Assembly (NCBI RefSeq): GCF_019145475.1
Contig: NZ_JAHTKI010000001.1
Span: 620,001 to 684,000, forward strand
DNA: 64,000 nt
Direction of reading: 5' to 3'
Origin: Pseudomonas botevensis
GTDB lineage: Bacteria; Pseudomonadota; Gammaproteobacteria; Pseudomonadales; Pseudomonadaceae
Numbering within the stretch: position 1 is the first letter of the stretch; every line of letters begins with the position of its first letter. The notes under the pieces were generated by a model, which saw only the letters and a list, made by a program, of their open reading frames with translations, had not been told where the DNA came from and searched no databases. Positions 1 through 7,145 of the stretch are shown here, one piece after another. The position numbers were made by a program, and so were the translations under genes.

Positions 1-167
1 CCGATCAGCACCAGCGGGTTGAACCAGGTCAGCGCAAACGTCACGCCGTGGATCATCGTTTCCAGGGTCACGGCGATTGCGTCGAAGGTGCTGGCGCCAT
101 GTTGCGTCAACCATTCAACGAAGCCCGCGATGTACTGGCCTAAAGGGATTTTCTGATCAATCAGCAT
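1..167 (-). CDS. choW: Choline ABC transporter permease, N-terminal part (cut by window edge)
   Basis: This is the beginning of the permease of the choline/betaine importer (ChoXWV, also called CbcXWV). About 55 residues are visible, beginning MLIDQKIPLGQYI and containing WLTQHGA and ETMIHGVTFAL, as in ChoW proteins. The frame is open to base 1, so the gene continues to the left outside the window. An in-frame ATG at 185 is an alternative start. Neither start has a strong Shine-Dalgarno sequence, and 167 is chosen because the family usually begins with ML. It lies 66 bp downstream of the choX stop in the same direction, so the two are probably co-transcribed. The ATPase gene choV is expected further left. 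Identity rests on the short fragment plus its position next to choX. Confidence 0.8.
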   Translation of the reverse strand, partial: MLIDQKIPLGQYIAGFVEWLTQHGASTFDAIAVTLETMIHGVTFALTWFNPLVLI

Positions 168-233
168 GGTAGTGAACGTCCGCATGCAAGGTAATAAACA
201 GCCCGGGCGGCCGGAGCCGCCCGGCATAAGCGA

Positions 234-1178
234 TTACTGGAGCTTCGCTTTCACGGCCTCCAGGCCAGGTTTACCGTCAATGGTGGTCACGCCAGCGAGC
301 CAGGTATCGAGCACTTGTGGATTCTTTTGCAGCCAGGCCTTGGCGGCCGCTTCAGGCTTCATCTTGTCGTCCAGGATGTTGCCCATCAGGGTACTTTCCA
401 TGTCGACGGTGAACTCCAGGTTCTTCAGCAACTGACCGACGTTGCTGCATTCCTCGGCGTAACCCTTGCGGGTGTTGGTGAGGACGGTAGCCGCGCCGAA
501 ATCCGGGCCGAAGAAGTCGTCGCCGCCGGTCAGGTATTGAATCTTGAAGCGCTTGTTCATCGGGTGCGGCGCCCAGCCGAGGAAGACCACGGCGGTGTCG
601 CGCTTCTGCGCACGATCGACCTGCGAGAGCATGCCCGCTTCGCTGGACTCGACGACCTTGAAGCCGGCGTCTTTCAGGCCGAAGGCGTTCTTGTCGATCA
701 TGCTCTGGATCAGGCGGTTGCCGTCGTTGCCAGGCTCGATGCCGTAGATCTTGCCGTCGAGTTCTTTCTTGAATTTGGCGATGTCGGCGAAGTCGTGCAG
801 ACCTTTGTCATACAGTGCCTGCGGCACGGCGAGGGTGTACTTGGCACCCTTGAGATTGGTGCGCACGGTTTCCACGGTGCCGGCGTCGCGGTAGGCCTTG
901 ATGTCGTTTTCCATGGTCGGCATCCAGTTGCCGAGGAACACGTCCATGTTCTTGCCGTCGGCCAGGGACTTGTAGGTCACGGGCACGGAAATCATGGTGG
1001 TCTTGGTCTTGTAGCCGAGGGCCTGGAGTACGACGGAGGTGGTGGCGGTGGTGGCGGTGATGTCGGTCCAGCCGACATCGGAGAAGTTCACGGTACTGCA
1101 CTGCGCCGGTTCTGCGGCTTGAGCCAGTAACGGCAGACTCAGCATGGCGGCCAACAACAACGACGGGGAACCTTTCAT
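234..1178 (-). CDS. choX: Choline-binding periplasmic protein of the ABC importer
   Basis: This 314-residue protein captures choline (and probably related quaternary amines) in the periplasm and hands it to the ChoW/ChoV membrane complex. It has a signal peptide of about 22 residues ending AQA|AEP, then the OpuAC-type fold. Aromatic residues that line the ligand cage in this family are visible: Trp37 (GWTD), Trp85 (GNWMP), Tyr114 (KYTLAVP) and Trp202 (GWAPHP). The frame is open further upstream, but the start at 1178 has AAGGAG about 8 bases before it and puts the signal peptide at the N-terminus. The P. aeruginosa counterpart is CbcX (PA5378). It is divergent from sdaB, and the intervening region carries a tandem direct repeat that may be the activator site. 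Confidence 0.93.
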   Translation of the reverse strand: MKGSPSLLLAAMLSLPLLAQAAEPAQCSTVNFSDVGWTDITATTATTSVVLQALGYKTKTTMISVPVTYKSLADGKNMDVFLGNWMPTMENDIKAYRDAGTVETVRTNLKGAKYTLAVPQALYDKGLHDFADIAKFKKELDGKIYGIEPGNDGNRLIQSMIDKNAFGLKDAGFKVVESSEAGMLSQVDRAQKRDTAVVFLGWAPHPMNKRFKIQYLTGGDDFFGPDFGAATVLTNTRKGYAEECSNVGQLLKNLEFTVDMESTLMGNILDDKMKPEAAAKAWLQKNPQVLDTWLAGVTTIDGKPGLEAVKAKLQ

Positions 1179-1612
1179 GGATGGACTCCTTGGTGTTTTT
1201 TTTGGCAGTGTTCCGATTGGACCACCGCACTTATAGGTTGCGGTTGGATGGCGTTCTGGAGACAGCTCAACCACGGCGCCTGCAATCGAGTCATAACGAT
1301 CATGTACCAGTGAAAATCTGTCGCCTACAGGGTGCGTCGTATCCAGTACAGGGATGGTCGCATCCAGTGTCAGTGACGTCGTTTACAGATTTTTTCCGCC
1401 CTTTTCGGCCATCTGAGCCGCATAAAAAACGGCGCAAACACGGGCGAAAACCGCTACGGCGTTAGTGGGCATGAGTGCGTCGGTGTCAGACGCCGGACGC
1501 CTCGGCAAAAGCCTGATGATGCGGGCATTCCGGCGGGTTGCAGCTTGAGCGTAGCAGCTCCGCCAGCGGGCGCCCGACGCCCTGAACCGGCATCCTCAGG
1601 AGCTCTGCAGCA
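1179..1612. promoter_or_regulatory. Divergent choX/sdaB control region with 21-bp tandem repeat
   Basis: This is the 434-bp gene-free region between choX (minus) and sdaB (plus). Its main feature is a head-to-tail direct repeat of two 21-bp units at 1326-1346 and 1347-1367. The units share 17 of 21 positions: TACAGGG, then a variable core, GTCG and ATCCAG. Repeats spaced by two helical turns are how AraC-family activators usually contact DNA. GbdR, encoded 2 kb away, is known to activate choline-transport and serine-dehydratase genes in P. aeruginosa, so it is the natural candidate. The repeat lies about 150 bp from choX and 245 bp from sdaB. I could not place convincing -35/-10 elements. The rest shows no other structure. 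Confidence 0.5.
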
Positions 1613-2989
1613 ATGGCTATCAGCGTTTTCGACCTGTTCAAGATCGGCATCGGCCCGTCCAGTTCCCACACCGTCGGCCCGATGCGCGCCGCCGCGCTGT
1701 TCGTCGAGTCGCTGCGCGAGCGGCACTTGCTCGAACATGTGCGTCGGGTCGAGGTGCAACTGTACGGTTCGCTGTCGGCCACCGGTGTCGGTCACGGCAG
1801 CGACAACGCGGTGATCATGGGGCTGATGGGCGAGTGGCCCGACGCGATCGACCCGTCGCAGATCGGCCCACGGATCCAGGCCCTGCGCGAAACCCACACA
1901 TTGATGCTCGATGGTCGCCTGTCGGTGCCTTTTGTCTGGTCCCGGGACATGCGCCTGATTGACGAGAACCTGCCGTTCCACCCCAACGCCATGACCCTGG
2001 TCGCCGAAAGCGATCACGGTGAACTGCATCGCGACACCTACTATTCGGTCGGCGGCGGTTTTGTGGTGGACGAGGCGCAAGCCTCCAGCGGCGTGGTGGA
2101 TCTGGATCGCACGGAATTGCCGTACGACTTTTCCAGCGCGGTCGAGCTGCTGGAACTGTGCAGGAAAAACAACCTGCGGGTCGCCGAACTGATGATGGCC
2201 AACGAAAAGGTCTGGCGCAGCGAGGAAGAAATCCGCGCGGGGCTGATGAAGCTCTGGCGGGCGATGCAGGATTGCGTGGAGCACGGCCTCAAGCACGAAG
2301 GGATTCTGCCCGGCGGCCTGAATGTGCGGCGCCGCGCGGCGAAGTTGCACCGCAGCCTGCAGGAGTTGAACAAGCCCAACGTGATCGGCTCGACCCTCAG
2401 CGCCATGGAGTGGGTCAACCTGTTCGCCCTCGCCGTGAACGAAGAGAACGCGGCGGGCGGGCGCATGGTCACGGCACCGACCAATGGCGCGGCCGGGATC
2501 ATTCCGGCGGTGTTGCACTACTTTATGAAGTTCAGCGAGGCGGTGACTGACGCCAACGTCGTCGACTATTTCCTCGGGGCGGCGGCGGTGGGCATCCTGT
2601 GCAAGAAAAACGCCTCGATCTCCGGCGCCGAAGTCGGCTGCCAGGGCGAGGTCGGTTCGGCGTGCGCGATGGCGGCGGCGGGGCTGGCGGAGATTCTTGG
2701 CGCGACGCCGGAACAATTGTGCAACGCGGCGGAAATCGGCCTGGAGCACAACCTCGGCCTGACCTGCGACCCGGTGGGCGGCCTGGTCCAGGTGCCGTGC
2801 ATCGAGCGCAACGCGATTGCGGCGGTGAAAGCGATCAACGCGGCGCAGATGGCTTTGCGTGGCGATGGCCAGCACTTCATCTCGCTTGACCGGGTGATCC
2901 GCACCATGCGCGATACCGGCGCGGACATGCATGACAAATACAAAGAAACGTCGCGCGGCGGCTTGGCGGTGAGTGCGGTTGAGTGTTGA
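1613..2989 (+). CDS. sdaB: L-serine ammonia-lyase (iron-sulfur serine dehydratase)
   Basis: Converts L-serine to pyruvate and ammonia, the last step that feeds betaine-derived carbon into central metabolism. The protein has 458 residues, the usual size for one-chain bacterial SdaA/SdaB enzymes. It opens with the signature FDLFKIGIGPSSSHTVGP, and the second half holds the cysteines expected to bind the 4Fe-4S cluster (GILCKKNASISGAEVGCQGE and GLTCDPVGG). The start at 1613 follows an AGGAG about 10 bases upstream. It sits beside choX and gbdR, as PA5379 does in P. aeruginosa, and is probably under GbdR control through the shared upstream region. No anomalies were seen. Confidence 0.95.
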   Translation: MAISVFDLFKIGIGPSSSHTVGPMRAAALFVESLRERHLLEHVRRVEVQLYGSLSATGVGHGSDNAVIMGLMGEWPDAIDPSQIGPRIQALRETHTLMLDGRLSVPFVWSRDMRLIDENLPFHPNAMTLVAESDHGELHRDTYYSVGGGFVVDEAQASSGVVDLDRTELPYDFSSAVELLELCRKNNLRVAELMMANEKVWRSEEEIRAGLMKLWRAMQDCVEHGLKHEGILPGGLNVRRRAAKLHRSLQELNKPNVIGSTLSAMEWVNLFALAVNEENAAGGRMVTAPTNGAAGIIPAVLHYFMKFSEAVTDANVVDYFLGAAAVGILCKKNASISGAEVGCQGEVGSACAMAAAGLAEILGATPEQLCNAAEIGLEHNLGLTCDPVGGLVQVPCIERNAIAAVKAINAAQMALRGDGQHFISLDRVIRTMRDTGADMHDKYKETSRGGLAVSAVEC

Positions 2990-3010
2990 GTCGCCAAGAC
3001 CCGGTTGAAT

Positions 3011-3080
3011 GCTTCGCTAGCCGGCCCGCTCCCGCATTGGAATGTGTTGTCCATGTGGGGCGGGCCTGCTCGCGAAGGCG
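3011..3080. repeat. REP doublet (degenerate) downstream of sdaB
   Basis: Two inverted copies of the Pseudomonas REP core (cGCGAGCAGGCCCGCCCCAC on one side, a diverged copy on the other) face each other across a short spacer, 20 bp after the sdaB stop. Such doublets form large RNA hairpins and often lie at transcript ends. Confidence 0.65.
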
Positions 3081-3512
3081 CCAACCCGGTCAAAACTGCG
3101 CGTAAAGTGAACACCCGTGATAAATCGCGCCACCTTTTAGCGCGTCGCAATCAGATAAGAGTCCTTCCCACCTTCAGGGACTTTTACACGGCGGCTACCG
3201 TCCGTCCCCTGTGCCAGCGGTGACACTCCCCGCCATCTGCGCGCAGGCCAGTTCCCACAAGTGCTACCGATTTGCTCACACGCAACGGGGCAGGGCTTTC
3301 AGCGCCATCGATGGCACTTCGAGACAGCTTTCTTCCAGCGACTTGTATAGACGCATCGCGACGTCGTTTTCAGGAGTTATTGAACACGTATTCAATTTTA
3401 GGCATGGCAATTGCTCTGTCATAACAAAGCCCCGTCTCACGCAAGAGAACGATGGCAATAACAAGAGCCTCCGCCTGAGGCCATCACCTGCTTTGTGTGA
3501 GGAGATACCGCG
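3081..3512 (+). promoter_or_regulatory. gbdR control region: putative sigma-54 promoter and NtrC-like site
   Basis: This 430-bp region before gbdR contains a good match to a sigma-54 promoter at 3400-3416. GGCAT (-24) and TTGCT (-12) are separated so that GG and GC are exactly 10 bp apart, which predicts transcription from about 3426. At 3302-3317, roughly 95 bp upstream, is an inverted repeat GCGCCA-TCGA-TGGCAC. This resembles the NtrC enhancer consensus GCACCA-N4-TGGTGC and is at a suitable distance for enhancer binding. A second inverted repeat, ATTGAA-N6-TTCAAT (3379-3396), abuts the -24 element. As I recall, gbdR expression in P. aeruginosa has been linked to nitrogen and carbon signals through NtrC and CbrB, which would fit. 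Sites are predicted from sequence only. Confidence 0.6.
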
Positions 3513-4616
3513 ATGACGTCGTTCAACTCCGGGGCTCAACCCCAGAACCGTGCGCCTCAATCCATCGGCTTTCTGCTGCTGGACAATTTCACGCTGATTT
3601 CCCTGGCTTCCGCAGTCGAACCGCTGCGCATGGCCAACCAGTTGTCCGGTCGCGAGTTGTATCGCTGGAGCACCCTCACCGTCGATGGCGGTCAGGTCTG
3701 GGCCAGTGACGGTTTGCAGATCACGCCCGATGCCTCCATGCACAAAGCACCGCCCCTCGATACCGTGATTGTCTGCGGCGGGATCGGCATTCAACGCACC
3801 GTTACCCGTGAACACGTTTCCTGGCTGCAAAGCCAGGCGCGCCAGTCCCGTCGCCTTGGCGCCGTGTGCACCGGCAGTTGGGCGCTGGCCTGCGCCGGCC
3901 TGCTCGACGGTTTTGACTGCAGCGTCCATTGGGAATGTCTGGCGGCCATGCAGGAAGCTTTCCCGCGCGTGGCCATGAGCACGCGTCTGTTCACCCTCGA
4001 CCGTAACCGTTTCACCAGCTCCGGCGGCACCGCGCCGCTGGACATGATGCTGCACCTGATCAGCCGCGATCACGGCCGCGAATTGTCCGCCGCGATCTCG
4101 GAAATGTTCGTCTACGAACGCATCCGCAACGAGCAGGATCACCAGCGTGTGCCGCTCAAGCACATGCTCGGCACCAACCAGCCGAAGTTGCAGGAAATCG
4201 TCGCGCTGATGGAAGCCAACCTCGAAGAGCCGATCGACCTCGACGAACTGGCGGTGTACGTCTCCGTGTCCCGTCGACAGCTGGAGCGGCTGTTCCAGAA
4301 GTACCTGCACTGCTCGCCGTCGCGCTACTACCTCAAGCTGCGCCTGATCCGCGCCCGGCAACTGCTCAAGCAGACGCCGATGTCGATCATCGAGGTGGCT
4401 TCGGTCTGTGGTTTCGTGTCGACGCCGCACTTCTCCAAGTGCTACCGCGAGTACTTCGGCATTCCGCCGCGTGACGAGCGCGTGGGCTCCAATACCACCC
4501 AGCAGGTGGCGATGATGCCGCTGCCGCAGGCGATCGTTCTGTCGCCGCTGTCGGGTCCGATGTCGGCGTTGAGCCAGGCGCGCAACGAGTCGACGTTTGC
4601 CAGTGTAAGGCTCTGA
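3513..4616 (+). CDS. gbdR: GbdR, GlxA/AraC-family activator of betaine catabolism
   Basis: This transcription activator responds to glycine betaine and dimethylglycine and switches on gbcAB, dgc, sox, cho and related genes in Pseudomonas. Its 367 residues match the length of P. aeruginosa GbdR (PA5380). The N-terminal two thirds is a DJ-1/PfpI-like glutamine-amidotransferase fold (IGFLLLDNFTLISLASAVEPLRMAN, CTGSWALACAGLLDG). The C-terminal third has two AraC-type helix-turn-helix motifs (LDELAVYVSVSRRQLERLF and IIEVASVCGFVSTPHFSKCY). The start at 3513 follows GAGGAG with good spacing. The gene is monocistronic: a REP doublet follows it and the next gene faces the other way. Length, synteny and sequence together make this assignment firm. 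Confidence 0.95.
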   Translation: MTSFNSGAQPQNRAPQSIGFLLLDNFTLISLASAVEPLRMANQLSGRELYRWSTLTVDGGQVWASDGLQITPDASMHKAPPLDTVIVCGGIGIQRTVTREHVSWLQSQARQSRRLGAVCTGSWALACAGLLDGFDCSVHWECLAAMQEAFPRVAMSTRLFTLDRNRFTSSGGTAPLDMMLHLISRDHGRELSAAISEMFVYERIRNEQDHQRVPLKHMLGTNQPKLQEIVALMEANLEEPIDLDELAVYVSVSRRQLERLFQKYLHCSPSRYYLKLRLIRARQLLKQTPMSIIEVASVCGFVSTPHFSKCYREYFGIPPRDERVGSNTTQQVAMMPLPQAIVLSPLSGPMSALSQARNESTFASVRL

Positions 4617-4628
4617 AACCGGGGCGCG

Positions 4629-4694
4629 TTCTTCGCGAGCAAGCCCGCTCCCACAACTGAAAGAGTGTGGGAGCGGACTTGCTCGCGAAGGCGG
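4629..4694. repeat. REPIN (inverted pair of REP sequences) after gbdR
   Basis: Two REP cores in opposite orientation (CGCGAGCAAGCCCGCTCCCA and its near reverse complement) flank an 11-bp spacer and form a long hairpin between the convergent gbdR and the small minus-strand gene. It could end transcripts from both sides. Confidence 0.85.
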
Positions 4695-4698
4695 GTTA

Positions 4699-4962
4699 TC
4701 AGGCGCTGCGGCTTTGCTGATATTGCGCCAGGGCCGGCAGCAACTGCTTGTCGAAAGCCTCGCGCACGGCGGGCAGGATGGTTGCGCTGCTGGTGTACAT
4801 GTCCTTGACCATTCTGCGCAGGTCGTTGGCCCGAACATCATCCAGGCCGCGCACGGCATATTCGCAGGCCTGCTCGGCGGTTGAGCCGTAAGGCACCTCG
4901 AAACCCAATGCCTTGAGCTGTCCCAGCAAATCTTCCTGATCGATCAAATCGGCATACATCAT
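4699..4962 (-). CDS. Small conserved-looking protein of unknown function
   Basis: The frame encodes 87 residues beginning MMYADLIDQEDLLGQL, with no signal peptide or membrane segment. The start at 4962 has AAGGA about 12 bases before it, and the ATG doublet at 4957-4962 leaves a one-codon ambiguity. The sequence is rich in Asp, Glu, Leu and Ala and is predicted mostly helical. I do not recognise a family. It lies between gbdR and the carnitine block and reads in the same direction as the latter, but 314 bp and a possible plus-strand RNA gene separate it from them, so it probably has its own promoter. Its position corresponds to a small hypothetical gene next to gbdR in P. aeruginosa. Confidence 0.7.
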   Translation of the reverse strand: MMYADLIDQEDLLGQLKALGFEVPYGSTAEQACEYAVRGLDDVRANDLRRMVKDMYTSSATILPAVREAFDKQLLPALAQYQQSRSA

Positions 4963-5053
4963 TTGGCGAATCCTTGTTTGGCAACGGAGGTCGTGGCTCG
5001 ATTCTGGTAGGCACGGGAAGTGGCGGCAAGGGTGTTTTGTCGCAGTGTCCACA

Positions 5054-5083
5054 TTGACTATGAGCATGTCGTTTTCGGCTAAC
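5054..5083 (+). promoter_or_regulatory. Possible sigma-70 promoter for the small RNA candidate
   Basis: TTGACT at 5054-5059 is a five-of-six match to a -35 element. About 18 bp further is GCTAAC, a weak -10 element. Together they would start a transcript near 5090 that ends at the terminator at 5174-5211. Confidence 0.35.
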
Positions 5084-5089
5084 TTGCCG

Positions 5090-5211
5090 TGTGGGGGAGT
5101 GGGCACACTGACCCCAGCTCGCTTCACGAAGGTTTGGTCACCCTCGCTTGGCAGCTCCTCAACAGTACCCTCTGCCCCGATCCTGTCACGGCTTGCATCG
5201 GGGCTTTTTTT
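5090..5211 (+). ncRNA. Candidate small regulatory RNA, about 120 nt
   Basis: No protein frame explains this stretch between two minus-strand genes, yet it has the layout of a bacterial small RNA on the plus strand. It follows a possible promoter. At the 5' end is a nested hairpin (GGGG 5093-5096 with CCCC 5112-5115, and AGTG with CACT inside). A C-rich, probably unpaired middle follows (about 5130-5172), then a strong intrinsic terminator. I do not recognise the RNA family. It would be antisense to any read-through from the butyrobetaine hydroxylase gene and might act there or in trans. Evidence is structural only. Confidence 0.45.
5174..5211 (+). terminator. Intrinsic terminator of the small RNA candidate
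   Basis: An 8-bp perfect GC-rich stem, GCCCCGAT (5174-5181) with ATCGGGGC (5197-5204), is followed at once by seven T (5205-5211). This is a textbook Rho-independent terminator that works only on the plus strand, where no protein gene lies upstream. Confidence 0.85.
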
Positions 5212-5250
5212 GCCTGTGAATCGAGGGGACTGGGTGGGGGGCGGGCCTCT

Positions 5251-5272
5251 TTGCGAGCAAGCCCGCTCCCAC
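5251..5272. repeat. Single REP sequence
   Basis: One REP core (GCGAGCAAGCCCGCTCCCAC) lies just downstream of the butyrobetaine hydroxylase stop codon; a degenerate partner may lie at 5239-5248. Confidence 0.75.
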
Positions 5273-5276
5273 GGGC

Positions 5277-6440
5277 TTAGCGTTGCAGTACCAGAATCCG
5301 CGACAACAACTCGTCCCGGTCGATGTAGCAGCCCTGGAAGTGCCGTGCCCCGGTGGCGGGGTCGAAGGCATTGCGCGCGTGCAGTGTGCGGCGGTTGTCG
5401 AAGCACCAGAGTTCGCCCGGATTGAGCCGTTGCATCAGGCGAAAGCGTGGTTCGCGGGTCATCGCGATGAAGCGCCGGTACGCTTGGTACAGCCGTGGCA
5501 TTTGCTCCACCGATGTCTCGAACGCTCCGCGCAGGAAGTTGGCCATGCGGATCTCCGTGACTCGCCCCAGCGCATCCATGGCAATGATCGGCGCCAGGCA
5601 GCGATAGTCGCTGTGGCGATCCTTGTTGCGAAACTCCACGGGGATTTCGCACAGCGCCTGGAACGACGCCGGGTCCTCGTGGCGCAAGGCCTCGGCTATC
5701 GCAAAACCGTCGACAAAAATACTCTCGCCACCCTCGGCGTCATTCACCAGGCAATGCAGGAATTGCAGTCCCGGTTGCAGCTCGCGGGTCGGCAGGTCGG
5801 TGTGCAGCGGCAGGTTGAATGCGGTGTAGGCATTGCTGTCGGCGTCGGCCTTGGATTGCACGTTGAACAGCACACCGAAATTGCTCTCGCGAATGAAGGA
5901 AATGCGCTGGGCGACGGTTTTCAGCGATCCGGGCTCGGCAGGCACGCCACGCACCTGGGTCAGGCCGATATCGCGCACCGCCAGGAGCCATTGCAGCAGG
6001 GCGGTGTTGTCGTTCATCAGTGCCGTGTAGTCGAACACCGGCAGCTGCAAATCGCTGCGCCACAGATACGCCTTGGGCTTGGCCGCCAACCGTTCATTGC
6101 GCGACTCGTCGTCGTAGGCATGGGCGCGCAGCCAACCGGCATCGAAGCGGCTGAGATGGCCGTCCTGCCAGTCGATGCGCAGGCAGCCGTCGGTGTCGAT
6201 GTGCGCCGCATCGGGATGCAGCTCCGGCGCGGCATCGACGATCTCGAACACCTGCTCGCGGGTGACGTTGTAGACGCATTGCGGGCACGGGCAGTTGTCC
6301 CGCAGCCAGACATGGTGGAACGGGCTGATGCGACCATCGGCCCATTTGATCAACACACGGTCCGCCAGGGTCTGCACGCCGCTCAGCGCGCTGATCAACG
6401 GATAAGTACGGAAATCGGCAACAGCGGCAGCGGTGTTCAT
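5277..6440 (-). CDS. Gamma-butyrobetaine dioxygenase (carnitine-forming)
   Basis: This 387-residue Fe(II)/2-oxoglutarate dioxygenase hydroxylates gamma-butyrobetaine to L-carnitine. The N-terminal zinc-binding domain characteristic of this family shows the cysteine motif CPCPQC near residue 50. The catalytic domain has the iron ligands His-x-Asp (LPLHTDLP) and a distal His (RRTLHARNAF), plus Arg residues for 2-oxoglutarate near the C-terminus. Length agrees with the characterised Pseudomonas enzyme (about 383 residues). AAGGAG lies 6 bases before the start at 6440. The next gene upstream, cdhB, is only 24 bp away and the genes for carnitine breakdown follow, so the operon lets butyrobetaine enter the carnitine pathway. 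The related enzyme trimethyllysine dioxygenase is less likely in this setting. Confidence 0.9.
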   Translation of the reverse strand: MNTAAAVADFRTYPLISALSGVQTLADRVLIKWADGRISPFHHVWLRDNCPCPQCVYNVTREQVFEIVDAAPELHPDAAHIDTDGCLRIDWQDGHLSRFDAGWLRAHAYDDESRNERLAAKPKAYLWRSDLQLPVFDYTALMNDNTALLQWLLAVRDIGLTQVRGVPAEPGSLKTVAQRISFIRESNFGVLFNVQSKADADSNAYTAFNLPLHTDLPTRELQPGLQFLHCLVNDAEGGESIFVDGFAIAEALRHEDPASFQALCEIPVEFRNKDRHSDYRCLAPIIAMDALGRVTEIRMANFLRGAFETSVEQMPRLYQAYRRFIAMTREPRFRLMQRLNPGELWCFDNRRTLHARNAFDPATGARHFQGCYIDRDELLSRILVLQR

Positions 6441-6464
6441 GGCGGCTCCTTGCGATGGATGAGA

Positions 6465-6941
6465 TTACCGTGCTGGCGGCAGGGCGATGACCCGGCCGAT
6501 ATAAGCGGGAGCGGGCAGGTCGGCCTGCTCGGCGACGATGGCTTGCAGGCGCTCCAGAGTGTCGGGGCTGAACGGCGCCGAACGCGGCCCGGCGAGGTCG
6601 ACGTGGAGCAGCATCTGTTCGTTGCCCGCCAGTTCCTTGTCGCCGCCGGCCAGGTGCAGGCTGTGGTAGAGGTGCAGGCGTTTCTGGTCGTGGCCGATGA
6701 CCTGCGTGCGCACTTCGACCTCGGCGTCGAGCTTCACTTCATGCAGGTAGTTGAGGTGCAGTTCGAGGGTGAACAGCGAGTTGCCGCTGGCTTCGCGGTT
6801 GTTGCTGTCCATGCCGAGGCGATCCATCAGCGCGTCGGTGGCGTAACTGAAGATCAGCAGGTAGAAGGCGTCGCGCAGGTGGCCGTTGTAGTCGACCCAG
6901 TCGGGGATGATGCGGGTTTGGTAGGTGGTGAGGGTGGGCAT
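6465..6941 (-). CDS. cdhB: Betainyl-CoA thioesterase of carnitine catabolism
   Basis: This 158-residue hot-dog-fold thioesterase hydrolyses betainyl-CoA, made from carnitine by CdhA and CdhC, to glycine betaine and CoA. Family features include the N-terminal strand with PDWVDYNGHLRDAFY (the 4-hydroxybenzoyl-CoA thioesterase-type Asp/Asn-Gly-His region) and the later LYHSLHLA strand. Pseudomonas keeps cdhB beside cdhA and cdhC (PA5385-PA5387), exactly as here, with cdhA 204 bp upstream. The gap to cdhA is filled by one of the 150-bp palindromic repeats. The start at 6941 has only a weak ribosome site (GGAAC). Confidence 0.88.
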   Translation of the reverse strand: MPTLTTYQTRIIPDWVDYNGHLRDAFYLLIFSYATDALMDRLGMDSNNREASGNSLFTLELHLNYLHEVKLDAEVEVRTQVIGHDQKRLHLYHSLHLAGGDKELAGNEQMLLHVDLAGPRSAPFSPDTLERLQAIVAEQADLPAPAYIGRVIALPPAR

Positions 6942-6984
6942 GGTCGGGTTCCGCCAGATAGTTGTTGAGTGGCTGCAGGATTTA

Positions 6985-7125
6985 CCCCCTCACCCCAGCC
7001 CTCTCCCCCCAGGGGGGAAAGGGAGCCGATCGGGGGCTTTTCAAAGCCTGTGTTCGGCTTGGTGCTTGAGGTCGGCGTCGTTCGGAAGAACAGCACGATC
7101 AGTCCCCTCTGTAGGGTGAGGGCAG
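6985..7125. repeat. About 150-bp palindromic intergenic repeat (copy 1)
   Basis: The left end reads CCCCTCACCCCAGCCCTCTC and the right end is its inverted counterpart (GTAGGGTGAGGG). The centre carries the shared segments TTCGGCTTGGTGCTTGAGGT and CGATCAGTCCCCTCT. Similar copies lie at 32932, 42668 and 58216, the last in opposite orientation. Confidence 0.8.
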
Positions 7126-7145
7126 CGGTTTTCAAGCCAGACACA

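Noticed and set aside
3211..3516. Plus-strand frame of about 100 codons before gbdR
   Set aside because: It covers the NtrC-like site and the sigma-54 promoter, has no ribosome site, and its translation is of odd composition.
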